NCBI GenBank assembly: GCA_007570785.1
Contig: ML664662.1
Coordinates: forward strand, 434,163 to 498,162
Length of the DNA stretch: 64,000 bases
Direction: 5' to 3'
Source of the DNA: Antilocapra americana
Lineage: Eukaryota; Chordata; Mammalia; Artiodactyla; Antilocapridae
Below are positions 45,409 to 56,859 of this stretch, in pieces (positions within the stretch are counted from its first letter, which is position 1; each line of letters opens with the position of its first letter). The notes under the pieces were generated by a model. It saw only the letters and a list, made by a program, of their open reading frames with translations. It did no database searches and was not told where the DNA came from. The translations under genes were made by a program, and so were the position numbers.

Positions 45409-45641
45409 AAGAAGTGTATTCTGGTATTTTGAGGCTGTAATGTCCTGAAAATATCAATTATGTCTCACTATTTTATTGCGTCATTTAGGATCTCTGTTGC
45501 CGTTTTGTTTTGGTCTGAAAGATCTGTCAGTGATGTCAGTGGGGTGTTAATGTTTCCTAGTATTATTGTATTGCTGTCAATTTCTCCCTTTATGTCTATT
45601 AGTATGTTTTATGTATTTAGGTGCCCCTATATTGAGTTCTG

Positions 45642-45825
45642 GTAAAGACTGAGGGCAGGAAGAGAAGGGGGTGACAGAGGATGAGATGGTTGGATGGCAT
45701 CACCGACTCAATGGACATCAGTCTCAGCAAACTCTGGGAGATAGTGAAGGGCAGGGAAGCCTGGCATGCTACAGTCCATGGGGTTTCAAAGAGTCGGACA
45801 TGACTGAGTGACTGAACAATAGCAA
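45642..45825 (+). mobile_element. BovB 3'-end fragment
   Basis: Sense: actgagggcaggaagagaag to catgactgagtgactgaaca, inside the antisense L1. Confidence 0.85.
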
Positions 45826-46206
45826 CAACAAATACTGAGTGACTATATGTTCAGGAGTGTAACATTCCCTTCTTGTACCGATCTTGTATCATTGTATAGT
45901 GTTCTTCTTTATCCTCCTTTATCCTCTTAAAGTCTATTTTGTCTGATATGAGTATTGCTACCCCTACTTTCTTGTCATTTCCATTTGTGTGAGATAGCCT
46001 TTTTCATCCCCTCACTTTCAGTCTATGTGTGCCCTTTGTCCTAAAATGGGTCTCTTGTAGGCAACATATTGTAGGCTGTTATTTTCTTACCCAGTCCGCC
46101 ACTCTGTGTCTTTTTTTAAATTGTTTTTTTATTGGAGTATAGTTGTTTTACAGTGTTGTATTAGCTTCTGCTATGCAGCAAAGTGATTTAGTTATATGTA
46201 CACAGA

Positions 46207-46943
46207 TGAAAGGTTGCTGCCATGAGCCATGAACACCACCAGGATTCGTGGCCTCTGGAGGAGAGGAATTCAATCCGGGCCAGTGATGAGGTTTGATTGC
46301 TCAGAGCTTTTGTGTAATAAAGTTTTATTAAAGTATAAAAGAGATAGAGAAACCTTCTGACATAGACATCAGAAGGGGGCAGAAAGAGTGCCCCCTTGCT
46401 AGTTTTTAGCAAGNNNNNNNNNNNNNNNNNNNNNNNNNNNNNNNNNNNNNNNNNNNNNNNNNNNNNNNNNNNNNNNNNNNNNNNNNNNNNNNNNNNNNNN
46501 NNNNNNNNNNNNNCATCAGAAGGGGGCAGAAAGAGTGCCCCCTTGCTAGTTTTTAGCAAGGAGTTATATACCTATTAGCAGGCTGCTAATTAGAGAAAGG
46601 AAGTGCCTCAGAACTGAGAGAGATGCACCAGGCCCCTCACCCACAGCATGCATTTTGAGATCGCATTGACACAAGGTGAGTCATCCCGGGCCATAAAACA
46701 ATTCATAGGAATCTTGAAGAAAGGCAGATTTCCAAGCAAATACATAGTTCATTAACACTAAGAAAGATATTTCCATAAGAAAAACACATGGTTAGCTCAA
46801 GGTTTGAGATAAGTTCAGGTGGAACCTGGTGTCGCCATGACAACATAGGATTGGAGGAGAAAAGAAAAAGAAAGTCTGCCCCTTGGAGTTTGTTTCCTCC
46901 TGCTGCTTGGGGACCTCTGGCCTCCCTACCGAGGCTATTAACA
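46207..46943 (-). mobile_element. Solo endogenous-retrovirus LTR containing an assembly gap
   Basis: TG...CA ends. On the minus strand it begins TGTTAATAGCC, has a TATA-like tataactcc region and a polyadenylation-type tttaataaaacttt, and ends GCAACCTTTCA. It lies inside the younger L1 fragment, so it is the latest of three layers. The internal 100-N gap and duplicated flanks make its true length uncertain. Confidence 0.78.
46414..46513. other. Assembly gap, 100 N
   Basis: A 100-N placeholder. The 47 bp to its left (46367-46413) and right (46514-46560) are identical, so the gap may be spurious. Confidence 0.98.
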
Positions 46944-47229
46944 CTCTCACATACATCCACTCATTTTTAGATTTCCTTCCCATTTGCACTGTATGTCTTT
47001 TGATTGGCACATTTAGTTCATTGACATTTAAGGTAATTATTGATAGATAATGTATTTATTGCCATTTAAAACCTTTTTTTCCAGTTGATTTTATATTTCT
47101 TCTCCCTTTCCTCTTGTTTTTCCTTTTGTGGTTTGATGGTCTTCTTTTATAGTTCTTTTTTGAGAATCTATTATGCTTGAGTTATCTTCTTTTTGGTTTT
47201 TATATATCTATTATGTTTTTGATTTGTTG

Positions 47230-48953
47230 TTGTTCAGTTGCTCAGTTGTGTCTGACTCTTTGTGACCCCATGGACGCCAGGCTTCCCTGTCCTTCACCAC
47301 CTGCTGCAGCTTGCCCAGACTTTACGTCCATAGAGTCGGTGATGCCATCCAACCATCTCATCCTCTGTCATCCCCTTCTCCTCCTGCCTTCAATTTCTCC
47401 CAGCATCAGGGTCTTTTCTAGTGAGTCGGCTCTTCATATCAGGTGGCCAAAGTGTTGGAGCTTCACCATCAGTCCTTCCAATGAATATTCAGGATTGATT
47501 TCATTTAGGATTGACTGGTTTGATCTCCTTGCAATCCAAGAGACTCTCAAGAGTCTTCTCCAACACCACAGTTCAAAAGCATCAGTTCTTCAGCACTCAG
47601 CCTTCTTTATGGTTCAACTCTCACATCCATACATGACCACTGGAAAAACCATAGCTTTGACTATATGGACCGTTGTCGGCAAAGTAATGTCTCTGCTTGT
47701 TAATATGCTGTCTAAGTTGGTCATAGCTTTTCTTCCAAGGAACAAGCATCTTTTAATTTCATGGCTGCAGTCACCATCTGCAGTGATTTTGGAGCCCAAG
47801 AAAATAAAGTCTGTCACTGTTTTGTTTCCCATCTATTTGCAGTGAAGTGATGGGACCGGATGCCATGATCTTAGTTTTTTGAATATTGAGTTTTAAGCCA
47901 GCTTTTTCACTATCCTCTTTCACCTTCATCAAGAGGCTCTTTAGTTCCTCTTCGATTTCTGCCATGAGGGTGGTGTCATCTGCATATCTGAGGTTATTGA
48001 TATTTCTCTTGGCAATCTGGATTCCAGCTTGTGCTTCATCCAGCCCTGTATTTCCCATGATGTACTCTGCATATAGATTAAGTAAGCAGGGTGACAATAT
48101 ACAGCCTTGACATACTCCTTTCCCAATTTAGAACCAGTCTGTTGTTCCATGTCCGATTCTAACTGTTGCTTCTTGAACTGCATACAGGTTTCTCAGGAGG
48201 CTGATAATGGTAGGGGAAGCACACTAACTGAAACTGCCCACCCTGGCCAGGCACCACAGTAACCATTTGCATGAGTTGTTTTGCGACAGGAGGTCCTGGT
48301 AAGGAACAGGGAACTAATAAGCCTCCACCAACTGGAAGAGTTCGGGAAAGGTCAAAAGGAGACACCACATGTCCAACCACCTCCCAGAATCCTTCTCTCT
48401 GGCATATATCTTGGCTGAACAAGGCGGCACCACCAGGAAGGACTCTGAGTCAAAATGATTGGCTAAAGACAACCTGGAAACTAATCCCATCACCATAAAC
48501 CCCGAGACTGCAAGCCATGTGGAAGAACTGTTCTCCTGGTTCCCTTACCCGGCTGCTCTCCACCCGGGTGCTCCTTCCCAATAAAATCTTTTGTTTTGTC
48601 AGCATATGTGTCTCCTCAGACAATTCATTTCCAGGTGCTATACAAGAGCCCAGTTTCGGGCCCTGGAAGGGGTCCCCCTTCCTGCAACAGTAAGGTGGTC
48701 TGATATTCCTGTCTCTTTAAGAATTTTCCATAGTTTGTTGTGATCCACACAGTCAAAGGCTTTAGCGTGGTCAGTGAAGCATAAGTAGATGTTTTTAATG
48801 AAATTCTCTTGTTTTCTTCTGTGATCCAACAGATGTTGGCAATTTGATCTCTGGTTCCTCTGCCTTTTCTAAACCCATCTTGAACATCTGGGAGTTCTTG
48901 GTTCACGTACTGTTGAATCCTAGCCTGGAGAATTTTGAGCCTAGCTTGGAGAA
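47230..48953 (-). mobile_element. BovB LINE, 5' truncated, split by an LTR
   Basis: Antisense BovB with target copies ttttgatttgttg (47217-47229) and ttttgatttgtgg (48954-48966), one mismatch. RT relics on the minus strand: YADDTTLM in the 47771-48097 frame and HAKAFDCVDHNKL in the 48638-48829 frame. Frameshifts and the LTR separate them. Confidence 0.9.
48202..48689 (+). mobile_element. Solo endogenous-retrovirus LTR inside BovB
   Basis: An insert of about 488 bp starting TGATAATGG and ending TGCAACA. A polyadenylation signal, AATAAA, lies at 48580-48585, followed by ttttgttttgtcagc. The BovB sequence resumes at taaggtggtctgatattcct. No exact target duplication is visible, so the edges are uncertain by a few bases. 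Confidence 0.75.
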
Positions 48954-49073
48954 TTTTGATTTGTGGTTACCCTGATTTTCAAGTATGTTAACTCAGTACT
49001 GTATCTATATGCTTTAGACTGGTAGTCATATAGACTCAAGCACATTCTTTAGAAAAAACTACAGAGCTTGCCT

Positions 49074-49299
49074 GGTTAAGAATCTGTCTACCAATGCAGG
49101 GAACATGGATTCGATCCCTGGTCTGGGAAGATCCCACATGCCAAGGGGCAACAAAGCCAGCGTGCCACAACTGCTGAAAGCCTGTGCTCTAGGAGAGAAG
49201 GCACTGCAATGAGGATCCTGTGTAGCGTAACTAGAGAAAGCCTGCAAGCAGCAGCAAAGACCCAGTGCCGCCAAATAAATTAAGTAAAAAAAAAAAAAT
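49074..49299 (+). mobile_element. CHR-type SINE, long form
   Basis: cttgcctggttaagaatctg head, then repeated gccacaactgctg-type units, gcaaagacccagtgccgcca and an A-rich tail. ctaca flanks both sides. Confidence 0.8.
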
Positions 49300-49433
49300 C
49301 TACAATTTTTTATTCCCCTTCTCCACATTTTATGATTTTGATGTCCTCTTTTACATCTTCATGTTCATCTTTTTTGCTGTTCTTTGGAGTTATAATTGAA
49401 TTCACAAAAAATTTTTATATTCTGTGTACTAGC

Positions 49434-49528
49434 TTCCCCCACTACCTGCACCACGTGGCTTCAGGGATCTTAGTTACCTGTCCAGTGGAAGCACTGAGCC
49501 CTAACCACTGGACAACCAGGGAATTCCC
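49434..49528 (-). mobile_element. CHR-type SINE, 3' part altered
   Basis: accacgtggcttcagggatc to ggacaaccagggaattccc. Confidence 0.75.
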
Positions 49529-50599
49529 TGTACTCACTTATTTAAGTGATTGACTTTCCAGTTTTTATTTTCTCTTACAGATTCTTGCTGCTTTTCTGTT
49601 TCTAGAGGCCCTTTCAATATTTCTTTTAGGATTGGTTTAGTATTGCTGTAGTCTTTTAGTTTTTATTTCTCTGAGAAATTCTTTATCTCTCCTATTTTAA
49701 ATGATTATCTTGCTGAGTCGAGTATCCTAGGTTGCAGGTTTTTCCCTTTCAGGATTTTGAATATTTCTTGCCACTCTTTTCTGGCTTGCTACTTTTCCGT
49801 AGAGAAATCAGCTGATAGCCTTATGGGGGTTCCCTTGTAACTAACTTTGTTTTTTTCTTACTGACTTTAGAATCCTCTCTTTAACTTTTGCCATCTTAAT
49901 TATGTCTTAGTGTAGGTCTGTTTGGGTTCATCTTGTTTGGGATCCTGTACCTGGGTGTCTGTTTCCTTCCTTAGGAAGTTTTCCACCATAATTTCTTCAC
50001 ATACATTTTTGATCCCCATTTCTCTTTGTTCTCTTTCTTCTCCTTCTGGGAACCCTGTTATGAGTAGGAAGGCTCACTTTATATAATCTCATATATTGCT
50101 TTCATTTTTCTGTCCACTGTTCTGGTTGGGCAATTTCTATTATTCTATCTTCCAGATCATTTATTATTCTTATGCATTATTAAAGTTGCTATTTATTGCC
50201 TTTAGCTCAGTTTTCATCTTAGCACATGAGTTTTCTAATTTTAATTGGCTCCTCTTTATAGTTTCTAATTTTTTGTTATAGTGATCTGTACTTCTGTTGA
50301 TAGCCTTTTATAATTCCTTCAGTATTTTTATAACCTCCTTTTTGAACTGAAGATCTAGTAGACTAGAGAGGTTGGTTTCATTGTTTGTTCTTTCAGGGGA
50401 TTTCTCTTACTCTTTTAACTGGGAGTGCTTCCTCTGCTTCTTCATTTTACTTATATTTATCTAACTATGAATTTAGGAGAAACAGTTATTTAGTGTTATC
50501 TTGGAAGTGTTTGTCAACCTTGTGCTATACCATTTAGAGAATGAAACACACATACACACAAAGCCACCTCATATAAGGATGGAGATTTGAATTTTAAAA

Positions 50600-50750
50600 G
50601 ATCCATCTATATAAAATAGATAACTGACAAGGACCTACTCTGTAACACAGGGGACTATACTCAATATTTTGTAATAACCTATAATGGAAGAGAATGTAAA
50701 CATATATATATATATTTCAATAAAAATTTAATACCAAGAAAAGATTCAAA
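50600..50750 (+). mobile_element. L1 3' end, sense
   Basis: taactgacaaggacctactc through gtaataacctataatggaag and an A-rich tail. Confidence 0.75.
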
Positions 50751-50781
50751 GATCCTATAATCTTATAGGGCAGTCCTTTAT

Positions 50782-51042
50782 TTTTCACTTGTTTTTATAA
50801 TTTTATTTATTATTGGCTGGGTCTTTGTTGCTACAGAGGCGCTTCCCTGGTTGCAATGTACAGCTTCTCATTTTGGTGGCTTCTCTTGTTACAGAGCACA
50901 GGCCCTAGAAGGCATGGGCTTCCATACTTGTGGCGCATGGATTTAGTTGCCTCATGGCGTGTGGGATCTTCTAGACCAGGGATTGAACCTGAGTCTCCTG
51001 CATGGACGGGCAGATTCTTTACCACTGACCCACCAGGGAAGC
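50782..51042 (-). mobile_element. CHR-type SINE, long form
   Basis: Flanked by ttatagggcagtccttta and ttataaggcagtctttta, an 18-bp target duplication with two mismatches. Confidence 0.88.
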
Positions 51043-51179
51043 TTATAAGGCAGTCTTTTAAATGAAACAAATTCAATTTTATGAAAATCTTACTATGTTG
51101 TCCCTATTTCTCTCATTTTTCCTTAATTTGACCAGACAAATGCTCAGAATATGAGGTTTGGTGACCAGTGCAGGGTTTA

Positions 51180-51392
51180 GGGCTTCCCTGGTAGCTCGGA
51201 TGGTAAAGAATCCACCTGCAATGCGGGAGACCTGGGTTCAATCCCTGGGTGGGGAAGATCTCCTGCAGAAGGAAATGACAAACCACTACAGTATTCTTGT
51301 CTGGAGAATTTCATGGACAGAGGAGGCTGGCAGGCTATAGACCATGGAGTTGCAAAGAGTTAGACACGACTGAGTGACTAAACATTTTCACT
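51180..51392 (+). mobile_element. Bov-tA SINE
   Basis: Complete sense copy with agggttta duplicated at 51172-51179 and 51393-51400. Confidence 0.92.
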
Positions 51393-51520
51393 AGGGTTTA
51401 GAAAACTCTTCAATGATCCCCTACCAGGCCCCTGGAATCCTCTCATCTAGTTATCTTGTTTCGTTCTTCAATTAGTATTCCCAATTTGATTTTTAAGCTT
51501 ATTTATTTATTTTCATTTTA

Positions 51521-51661
51521 TTCCCTGGAGGGGGAGGGCATGGCAACCGACTCCAATATTCTTGCCTGGGAAATCCCATGGAAAGAGGAGCCTGGTATAC
51601 TGCAGTTCATCCGTCCATGGGGTTGCAAAGAGTCAGACATGACTTAGCAACTGAACAACAG
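51521..51661 (+). mobile_element. Bov-tA SINE, 5' truncated
   Basis: Only the linker and BovB-derived tail (ttccctggagggggagggca to gacttagcaactgaacaaca). The tRNA head is absent. Confidence 0.85.
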
Positions 51662-51744
51662 CTTCATATATACTTATATGAAGTTCATTTTTAAACATTT
51701 ATATGATGAAAAAATCATGTATAAACTTCATTTTTATGTATGTT

Positions 51745-51962
51745 TCCTAGGTGGCACTAGTGGTAAAGAACTCGCCTGCATGCAGGAGATATAAGATATG
51801 AGAGTTCTATTCCTGTGTCAGGAAGATCCCCTGGAGGGAGGGCATGGAAACCCACTCCAGTATTCTTGCTTGGAAAATCTCATGGACAGAGGAGCCTGGT
51901 GGGTTACAGTCCATGGGCTTGCAAAGAGCCGGATATGACTGAAGCGACTGAGCAGAGCACAG
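51745..51962 (+). mobile_element. Bov-tA SINE
   Basis: Sense copy with a short internal duplication in the head (gatataagatatgag). Confidence 0.85.
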
Positions 51963-52424
51963 CATGTAGCTTTATAATGTTGTGTTAGTTTCAGGTATAT
52001 AGTGAAGCAATTCAGTTGTATATATATTATTATATATATGTATTCTTTTTCAGATTCTTTTCCCATATAGGTTATTACAAAATATTGAGTAGAGTTCCTT
52101 GTGCTCTGTAGTAGGTCCTTGTTGGTTATCTGTTTTATATATAGTAGTGTGTATATGTTAATCCCAATCTCCTAATTTATCCCATGTTTCCCCTTTGGTT
52201 AACCATAAACTTATTTTTGAAGTCTGAAAGTCTGTTTCTGTTTTGTAAATAAGTTCATTTGTATCTTTTTTCTTAGATTCCATATAAGTGATATTATATT
52301 TGTCTGTATCTGACTTACATAGTATGAGAATCTTTAGGTCCATCCATGTTGCTGCAAATTGGCATCAGTTTATTCATTTTTTTGTAGCTGAGTAATAGTC
52401 TATTGTATATATGTACTATGTCTT

Positions 52425-52498
52425 GTCTTGTGGGGAGGGCTACTCCCTCAGCAGTGAGAATGTGTTGTCCTAATCACTTGACTGCCAGGGAATTCCCT
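52425..52498 (-). mobile_element. CHR-type SINE, 3' truncated
   Basis: gagggctactccctcagcag to gactgccagggaattccc. The L1 motif gtaccatgtct/gtactatgtct flanks it. Confidence 0.75.
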
Positions 52499-52677
52499 GT
52501 ACCATGTCTTTTTTTTTTTAACCAATTCCTATGTTGATGGATAGTCAGGTTGCTTCCATATCTTGACATTTATTATAAATAGTGCTGTTATGAACATTGG
52601 GGTGCATGTATCTTTTCAGATTAGTTTTCTCTAGATATTTGCCCAGCTGTGTGATTGCTAGATCATATGATAGTCCT

Positions 52678-53021
52678 TTTTTTTTTAATTTATTTTTTTT
52701 TTGCTGTGCTTGATCCTCATTGCTGTGCAGGCTTTTCTCTAGTCATGGTGAGCTGGGGTTACCCTCTAGTTGCAGTGCACAGACTTTTCATTGCCATGGC
52801 TTCTCTTGTTGCTGAGCACAGGCACTAGGGTGTGAGGGCTTTGGTAGTTGTGGCACGAGGGTTCAGTAATTGTGGTTCTTGGGCTCTAGAACACAGGCTC
52901 CATAGCTGTGGTGCATGGGCTTAGTTGCTTCTTGGCATGTGGTGTCTTCCCAGATTAGGGATCGAACCCATGTCTCCTGCATTGGCAGGAGGATTCTTTA
53001 CCACTGAGCCACCAGGGATGG
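52678..53021 (-). mobile_element. CHR-type SINE, long form
   Basis: One of the longest copies here, about 340 bp, with several gtggtgcatgggctt-type units. Confidence 0.87.
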
Positions 53022-54087
53022 CGCTGGTAGTTCTATTTTTAGTTTTTAAAGGAACTTCCATAGTGTTCTCTATAGTAGCTTTGCTAATTTACACTCCCAC
53101 CAACAGTGTTGGAGAGTTCTCTTTTCTCCACACCCTCTCCAGCATTTATTGTTTGTAGATTTTTTAATGATGATCATTCTGACTGGTGTGAGGTGATACC
53201 CCATTACAGTTATGATTTGTGTTTCTCTAATAATTAGTGATGTTAAGCATCTTTTCATGTGTTTATTGGCCATCTATATGTCTTCTTTGGAGAAATGTCT
53301 AGATTGTCTGCCCACTTTTTGATTTTTTTTTTTATATATAGAGTTGCATGTTGCTATTTGTCTATTTTGGAGATTAACCCCTTGTGATTGCTTCATTTAC
53401 AAATACTTTCTCTCATTTTGTGGGTTGTTTTTAAATTTTTTATGATTTTCTTTGTTGTACAAAAGCTTTTAAATTTAATTAGGTCCCATTTGTTTATTTT
53501 CATTACTCTTAGAGGTGGATTCAAAAAGATATTGCTGTGATTTATGTCACAAAGTGTTCTGCCTACGTTTGCTTCTAACAGTTTTATAGTATCTGGTCTT
53601 ACATTTAGGTATTTAATTCATTTTGACTTTAGTTTTGTATGTGGTGTTAGTGAATGTTCTAATTTCATTTTTTTACATGTAACTGTCTAGTTTTTCTAGC
53701 ACCATTTATTGAAGAGACTGTCTTTCCTCTTTTGTGTATTCTTGCCTCCTTTATCATAGATTGACTGTGGGTTCATGGGTGTATTTCTGGGCTTTCTATC
53801 CTGTTCTATTGATCTGTATTTCTGCTTTTGTTTCAGTACCATACTTTTTTGATTACTGTAGCTTTGTAGTATAGCCTGAAGTCAAGGAGCCTGATTCCTC
53901 CGGCTCCATTTTTCTTACTTAGGATTTCTTCAGTTATTCAAGGTCTTTTGTGTTCCCATACAAATTAAAAAATGTTTTATTCTAGTTCTGTGAAAAATGC
54001 CATTGGTAATTTGGTAGAGATTGCATTGAATCTATACATTGCCTTGGTATTTCCAGTTTACTCTTTTTTTTCAAATTGAAGTGTGGA

Positions 54088-54620
54088 ATGATTTCTAGTT
54101 TGCTTAAAAAAAACTATATTGAGGAATAATTGCCAAATATAATTGTATGTATTTAAAGCATACAATGGGGGACTTTCCTGGCAGTCCAGTGGTTAGGACT
54201 CTGCATTTCCACTGCAGGAGGCATATGTTCCATTCCTTGGTCTGGGAACTAAGATCCTGCAAGCCATGCGATGCAGCCAAAAGTTAAAAATAAAAATAGA
54301 ATAAAGTGTACAATGTGATTTATTGACATGCATACACATAGAATGATTACTAAGATCAAGATAATTAACACACCCATCACCTTACTTAGTTAACATAGTT
54401 AACTCTGTGTGTGTGTGTGGAGAGAATGCTTACGATGTATTCTTGCCAACTTTCAAGTATCAATACCTTTTTAACTACCATCAGCATGCTAGTCATTACA
54501 GCCTCAGAACTTATTCTTCTTGTAGATGCAAATTTGTACCCTTTGACCTACAGCACCCCATGCTAATTAGAAAGCATACTGCTCAAATCAGAACCTCTGA
54601 TAGCTTCTAGAAGTCTCTAC
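54088..54620 (-). mobile_element. Old L1 3' end, antisense, split by a SINE
   Basis: tattgaggaataattgccaa, then aataaagtgtacaatgtgat, then gaaagcatactgctcaaatc. Confidence 0.7.
54168..54300 (+). mobile_element. CHR-type SINE
   Basis: Sense copy. Host motif taaagcatacaatg / taaagtgtacaatg is duplicated on the two sides. Confidence 0.87.
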
Positions 54621-54624
54621 ATTA

Positions 54625-55960
54625 GTGTATTAGTGGTGAGCAACCTTTATCCGCTCCCCCGCCCCCTGCAGCCTTCTTCAAGAGACAATTTCAGGGAAAG
54701 AAAATGATGCTTATAGGCTGCCTGTATTTGCATTGCAAATGAAAATAGCTCTGAATCCTGTGGGGAAAATATGTATTTTCTTCCAGGGGAGCTTGCCTGT
54801 GCAATCAAGTAGATTTATTCTAATGAGCAACCAATGCCATTTGCCAGTTACTAAAATGTTAATAAAGGCAGAATTGAAAACTACTCACACAGAGGCAGTT
54901 TTCTAATTTTTTTATCCTAAAATTAGTTGACAGGCTGAAGGTGGAGATAAATAGAAGAGCATAAAACCATTTATTACAAGTAGTAGGCTTCATCTTGCTC
55001 CCTTTGATACATCAGTTAGATTTGTTTTGATGCACTACAGGAAACCAGCTTATTAAGAATTCTGCTTGTTGGTAATACGTTGCGAACTGTACATTTCAGT
55101 CAGAACTCAAATGGTTTCTAAGGTGCAGCCATAAAGGCCAGTGCTCAAAATAGCTGCTGCCCCCAGGGAGTGAGGGCTTCCTAAGAGGCCCTTAAGGAAG
55201 CCCAGCGCGGATTTACTGGAATTTCTGGTTTTGGAGGCTTTAAAAAAATATTACAAATAATAAGTCCTTATGTGTTACCAGGCAGATTTTGACACACAGG
55301 TCCTAACTCAAAGTATTGTGTGATTGACGCTTGTATTTACTAAATCATTTGAGTCCTAGTTGATTAGAACTATGATAAGAAAGAATTTGATTCCTTTCTT
55401 TGATGCTTAGGTAGCTGATTTAACACCTAGCGTCAAAGTGCCCAGATTGGAACCCCTAAGAAAGCACTGTTATCTATTTAGTTATCACTCTGTTCTGGCC
55501 ACTAGTGCAGACGGACTTACAGAAAGGACCAGAGGAGGGTAAGGTGGTTATCAAGATGGCACATGTGGGAACTTATTAATAATACTGCAGAGGAGGAACA
55601 GACATAGGGTACAGAACTTGGAGAAATCACATGATCTGGGAGACGCTTCAAAATTCACTTCCTTATGTTTGTTGTTTTAGGTGAGAATGTTCCTTACCAT
55701 AGCAAGACTAAATACATTGTCTGCCAGACCTTAATTCTCAAATTGGTTTTCATTGTTAAAAAATGACATAGAAAATCCTGAGTGGCATTCTCTCTGAAGT
55801 CTGCAGCATTGCAGAACCCATTTATTAGAGGCCATGAAAGCTACAGAAGTTCTTGTCTTATTTTTTGCGGTTCTAGTTTTATGCAATTTCATTAGATTTT
55901 TCTTGCTTTGGTAATAAATTTAGAAAGGAGAAGGAAAAGAACACAGTTACAAACACACTT
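54625..55960. other. Repeat-poor region, candidate conserved non-coding DNA
   Basis: No gene and no repeat family recognised over 1.3 kb, unusual for this window. 54780-55110 has several TAAT- and GTTAAT-type homeodomain/HNF1-like cores and no long open frame. Confidence 0.35.
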
Positions 55961-55963
55961 ATG

Positions 55964-56240
55964 GACTTTCCTGGTGGTCCACTGGTTAAGAATCTGCCTG
56001 CCAATGCAGGGGACACGTTTGATCATTGGTCTGGGCAAATCCCACATGCCACAGAGCGACTAAGCCCATGTGCCACAACTACTGAGCCTGTGCTCTTGAG
56101 CTGGGAGTCACAACTACTGAAGCTCAGGTGCCCTAGAGTCTGTGTTCCACAACAAGAGAAGGATGCACGCTGCAACTAGAGAGTAGTCCCCACTCACAGC
56201 AACAAAGACCCAGCACAGCCAAAAATAAAAATATTAAAAA
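55964..56240 (+). mobile_element. CHR-type SINE, long form
   Basis: ggactttcctggtggtccac head, gtgccacaactactgagcct repeat units and an (aaat)n tail. Confidence 0.87.
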
Positions 56241-56269
56241 TATACATATAACACTTCTTACCATTTGAA

Positions 56270-56433
56270 AGTGAAAGTCACTGAGTCGTGTCTGACTCTT
56301 TCTGACCCCATGGACTATACAGTCCATGGAATTCTCTAGGCTAGAATACTGGAGTGGGTAGCTGTTCTCTTCTACAGGGATCTGCCCAACCCAGGGATCA
56401 AACCCAGGTCTCCCTCATTGCAGGCGGATTCAA
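56270..56433 (-). mobile_element. Bov-tA SINE, shortened
   Basis: Target copies taccatttg and tacaatttg border it. The tRNA head is clipped. Confidence 0.83.
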
Positions 56434-56684
56434 TTACAATTTGCTCACCAGTAATTAATGATAACTTTAATCCCTGCAATAAAATTTTTCTAATTGAAAT
56501 GCATTTTATGTGTAACATTGTGCAAATTTAAAATTCAATTTTTCCTTTGTTTCCTTTGAAGATAGTGTGACTTGTTTCTGGACAAAAACACCTTCAATAT
56601 TCTCTCCTCTGGGCATGTAACATTAATCATGGGGTGAGGGGTAGAATTGATCAACAAATAGTATCAGGCACAGTCAGGAAGAAG

Positions 56685-56845
56685 AGAAGGGGCGACAGCA
56701 GATGAGATGGTTGGATGGCATCACTGACTCAATGGACATGAGTTTGAGCAAACTCAGGGAGAGAGTGAAGGACAGGGAAGCCTGGCGTGCTGCAGTCCAT
56801 GGGGTCGCAAAGAGTTGGACATGACTTGGTGACTGAACGGTAACA
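56685..56845 (+). mobile_element. BovB 3'-end fragment
   Basis: Sense, flanked by agtcaggaagaag (56672-56684) and agtcaggaaaag (56846-56857). Confidence 0.87.
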
Positions 56846-56859
56846 AGTCAGGAAAAGCT

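Larger units (their letters stand above)
46115..46986 (-). mobile_element. Younger L1 fragment inserted into the L1, itself split by an LTR
   Basis: An L1 3' end (tattggagtatagttgtttt) lies in the coding part of the host L1. Target copies cactctgtgtctttt (46100-46114) and cactgtatgtctttt (46987-47001) bound it. Confidence 0.82.
40848..50520 (-). mobile_element. Long antisense L1 with many nested insertions
   Basis: The 3' end lies at about 40848 and sequence near 50500 corresponds to the 5' part of ORF2 or ORF1. About 5 kb of L1 remain after removing the insertions listed below (SINEs, LTRs, RPS2 pseudogene, L1 fragment, BovB). ORF2 pieces on the minus strand include the RT core at 42556-42927, with [11 protein letters not shown] and [13 protein letters not shown]. 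Stops and frameshifts make it inactive. Confidence 0.88.
51965..54075 (-). mobile_element. L1 3' half, antisense, with two SINE insertions
   Basis: From tataatgttgtgttagtttc through the ORF2 3' part to gcattgaatctatacattgc at about 54040. 53022-54075 is the longest uninterrupted piece. Confidence 0.85.

Noticed and set aside
46188..46578. Frames spanning the second N run
   Set aside because: They read through unknown bases and a duplicated LTR segment; no protein can be inferred.
47177..47845. 222-codon plus-strand frame
   Set aside because: It is the antisense of a BovB LINE; the meaningful RT relic is on the minus strand.
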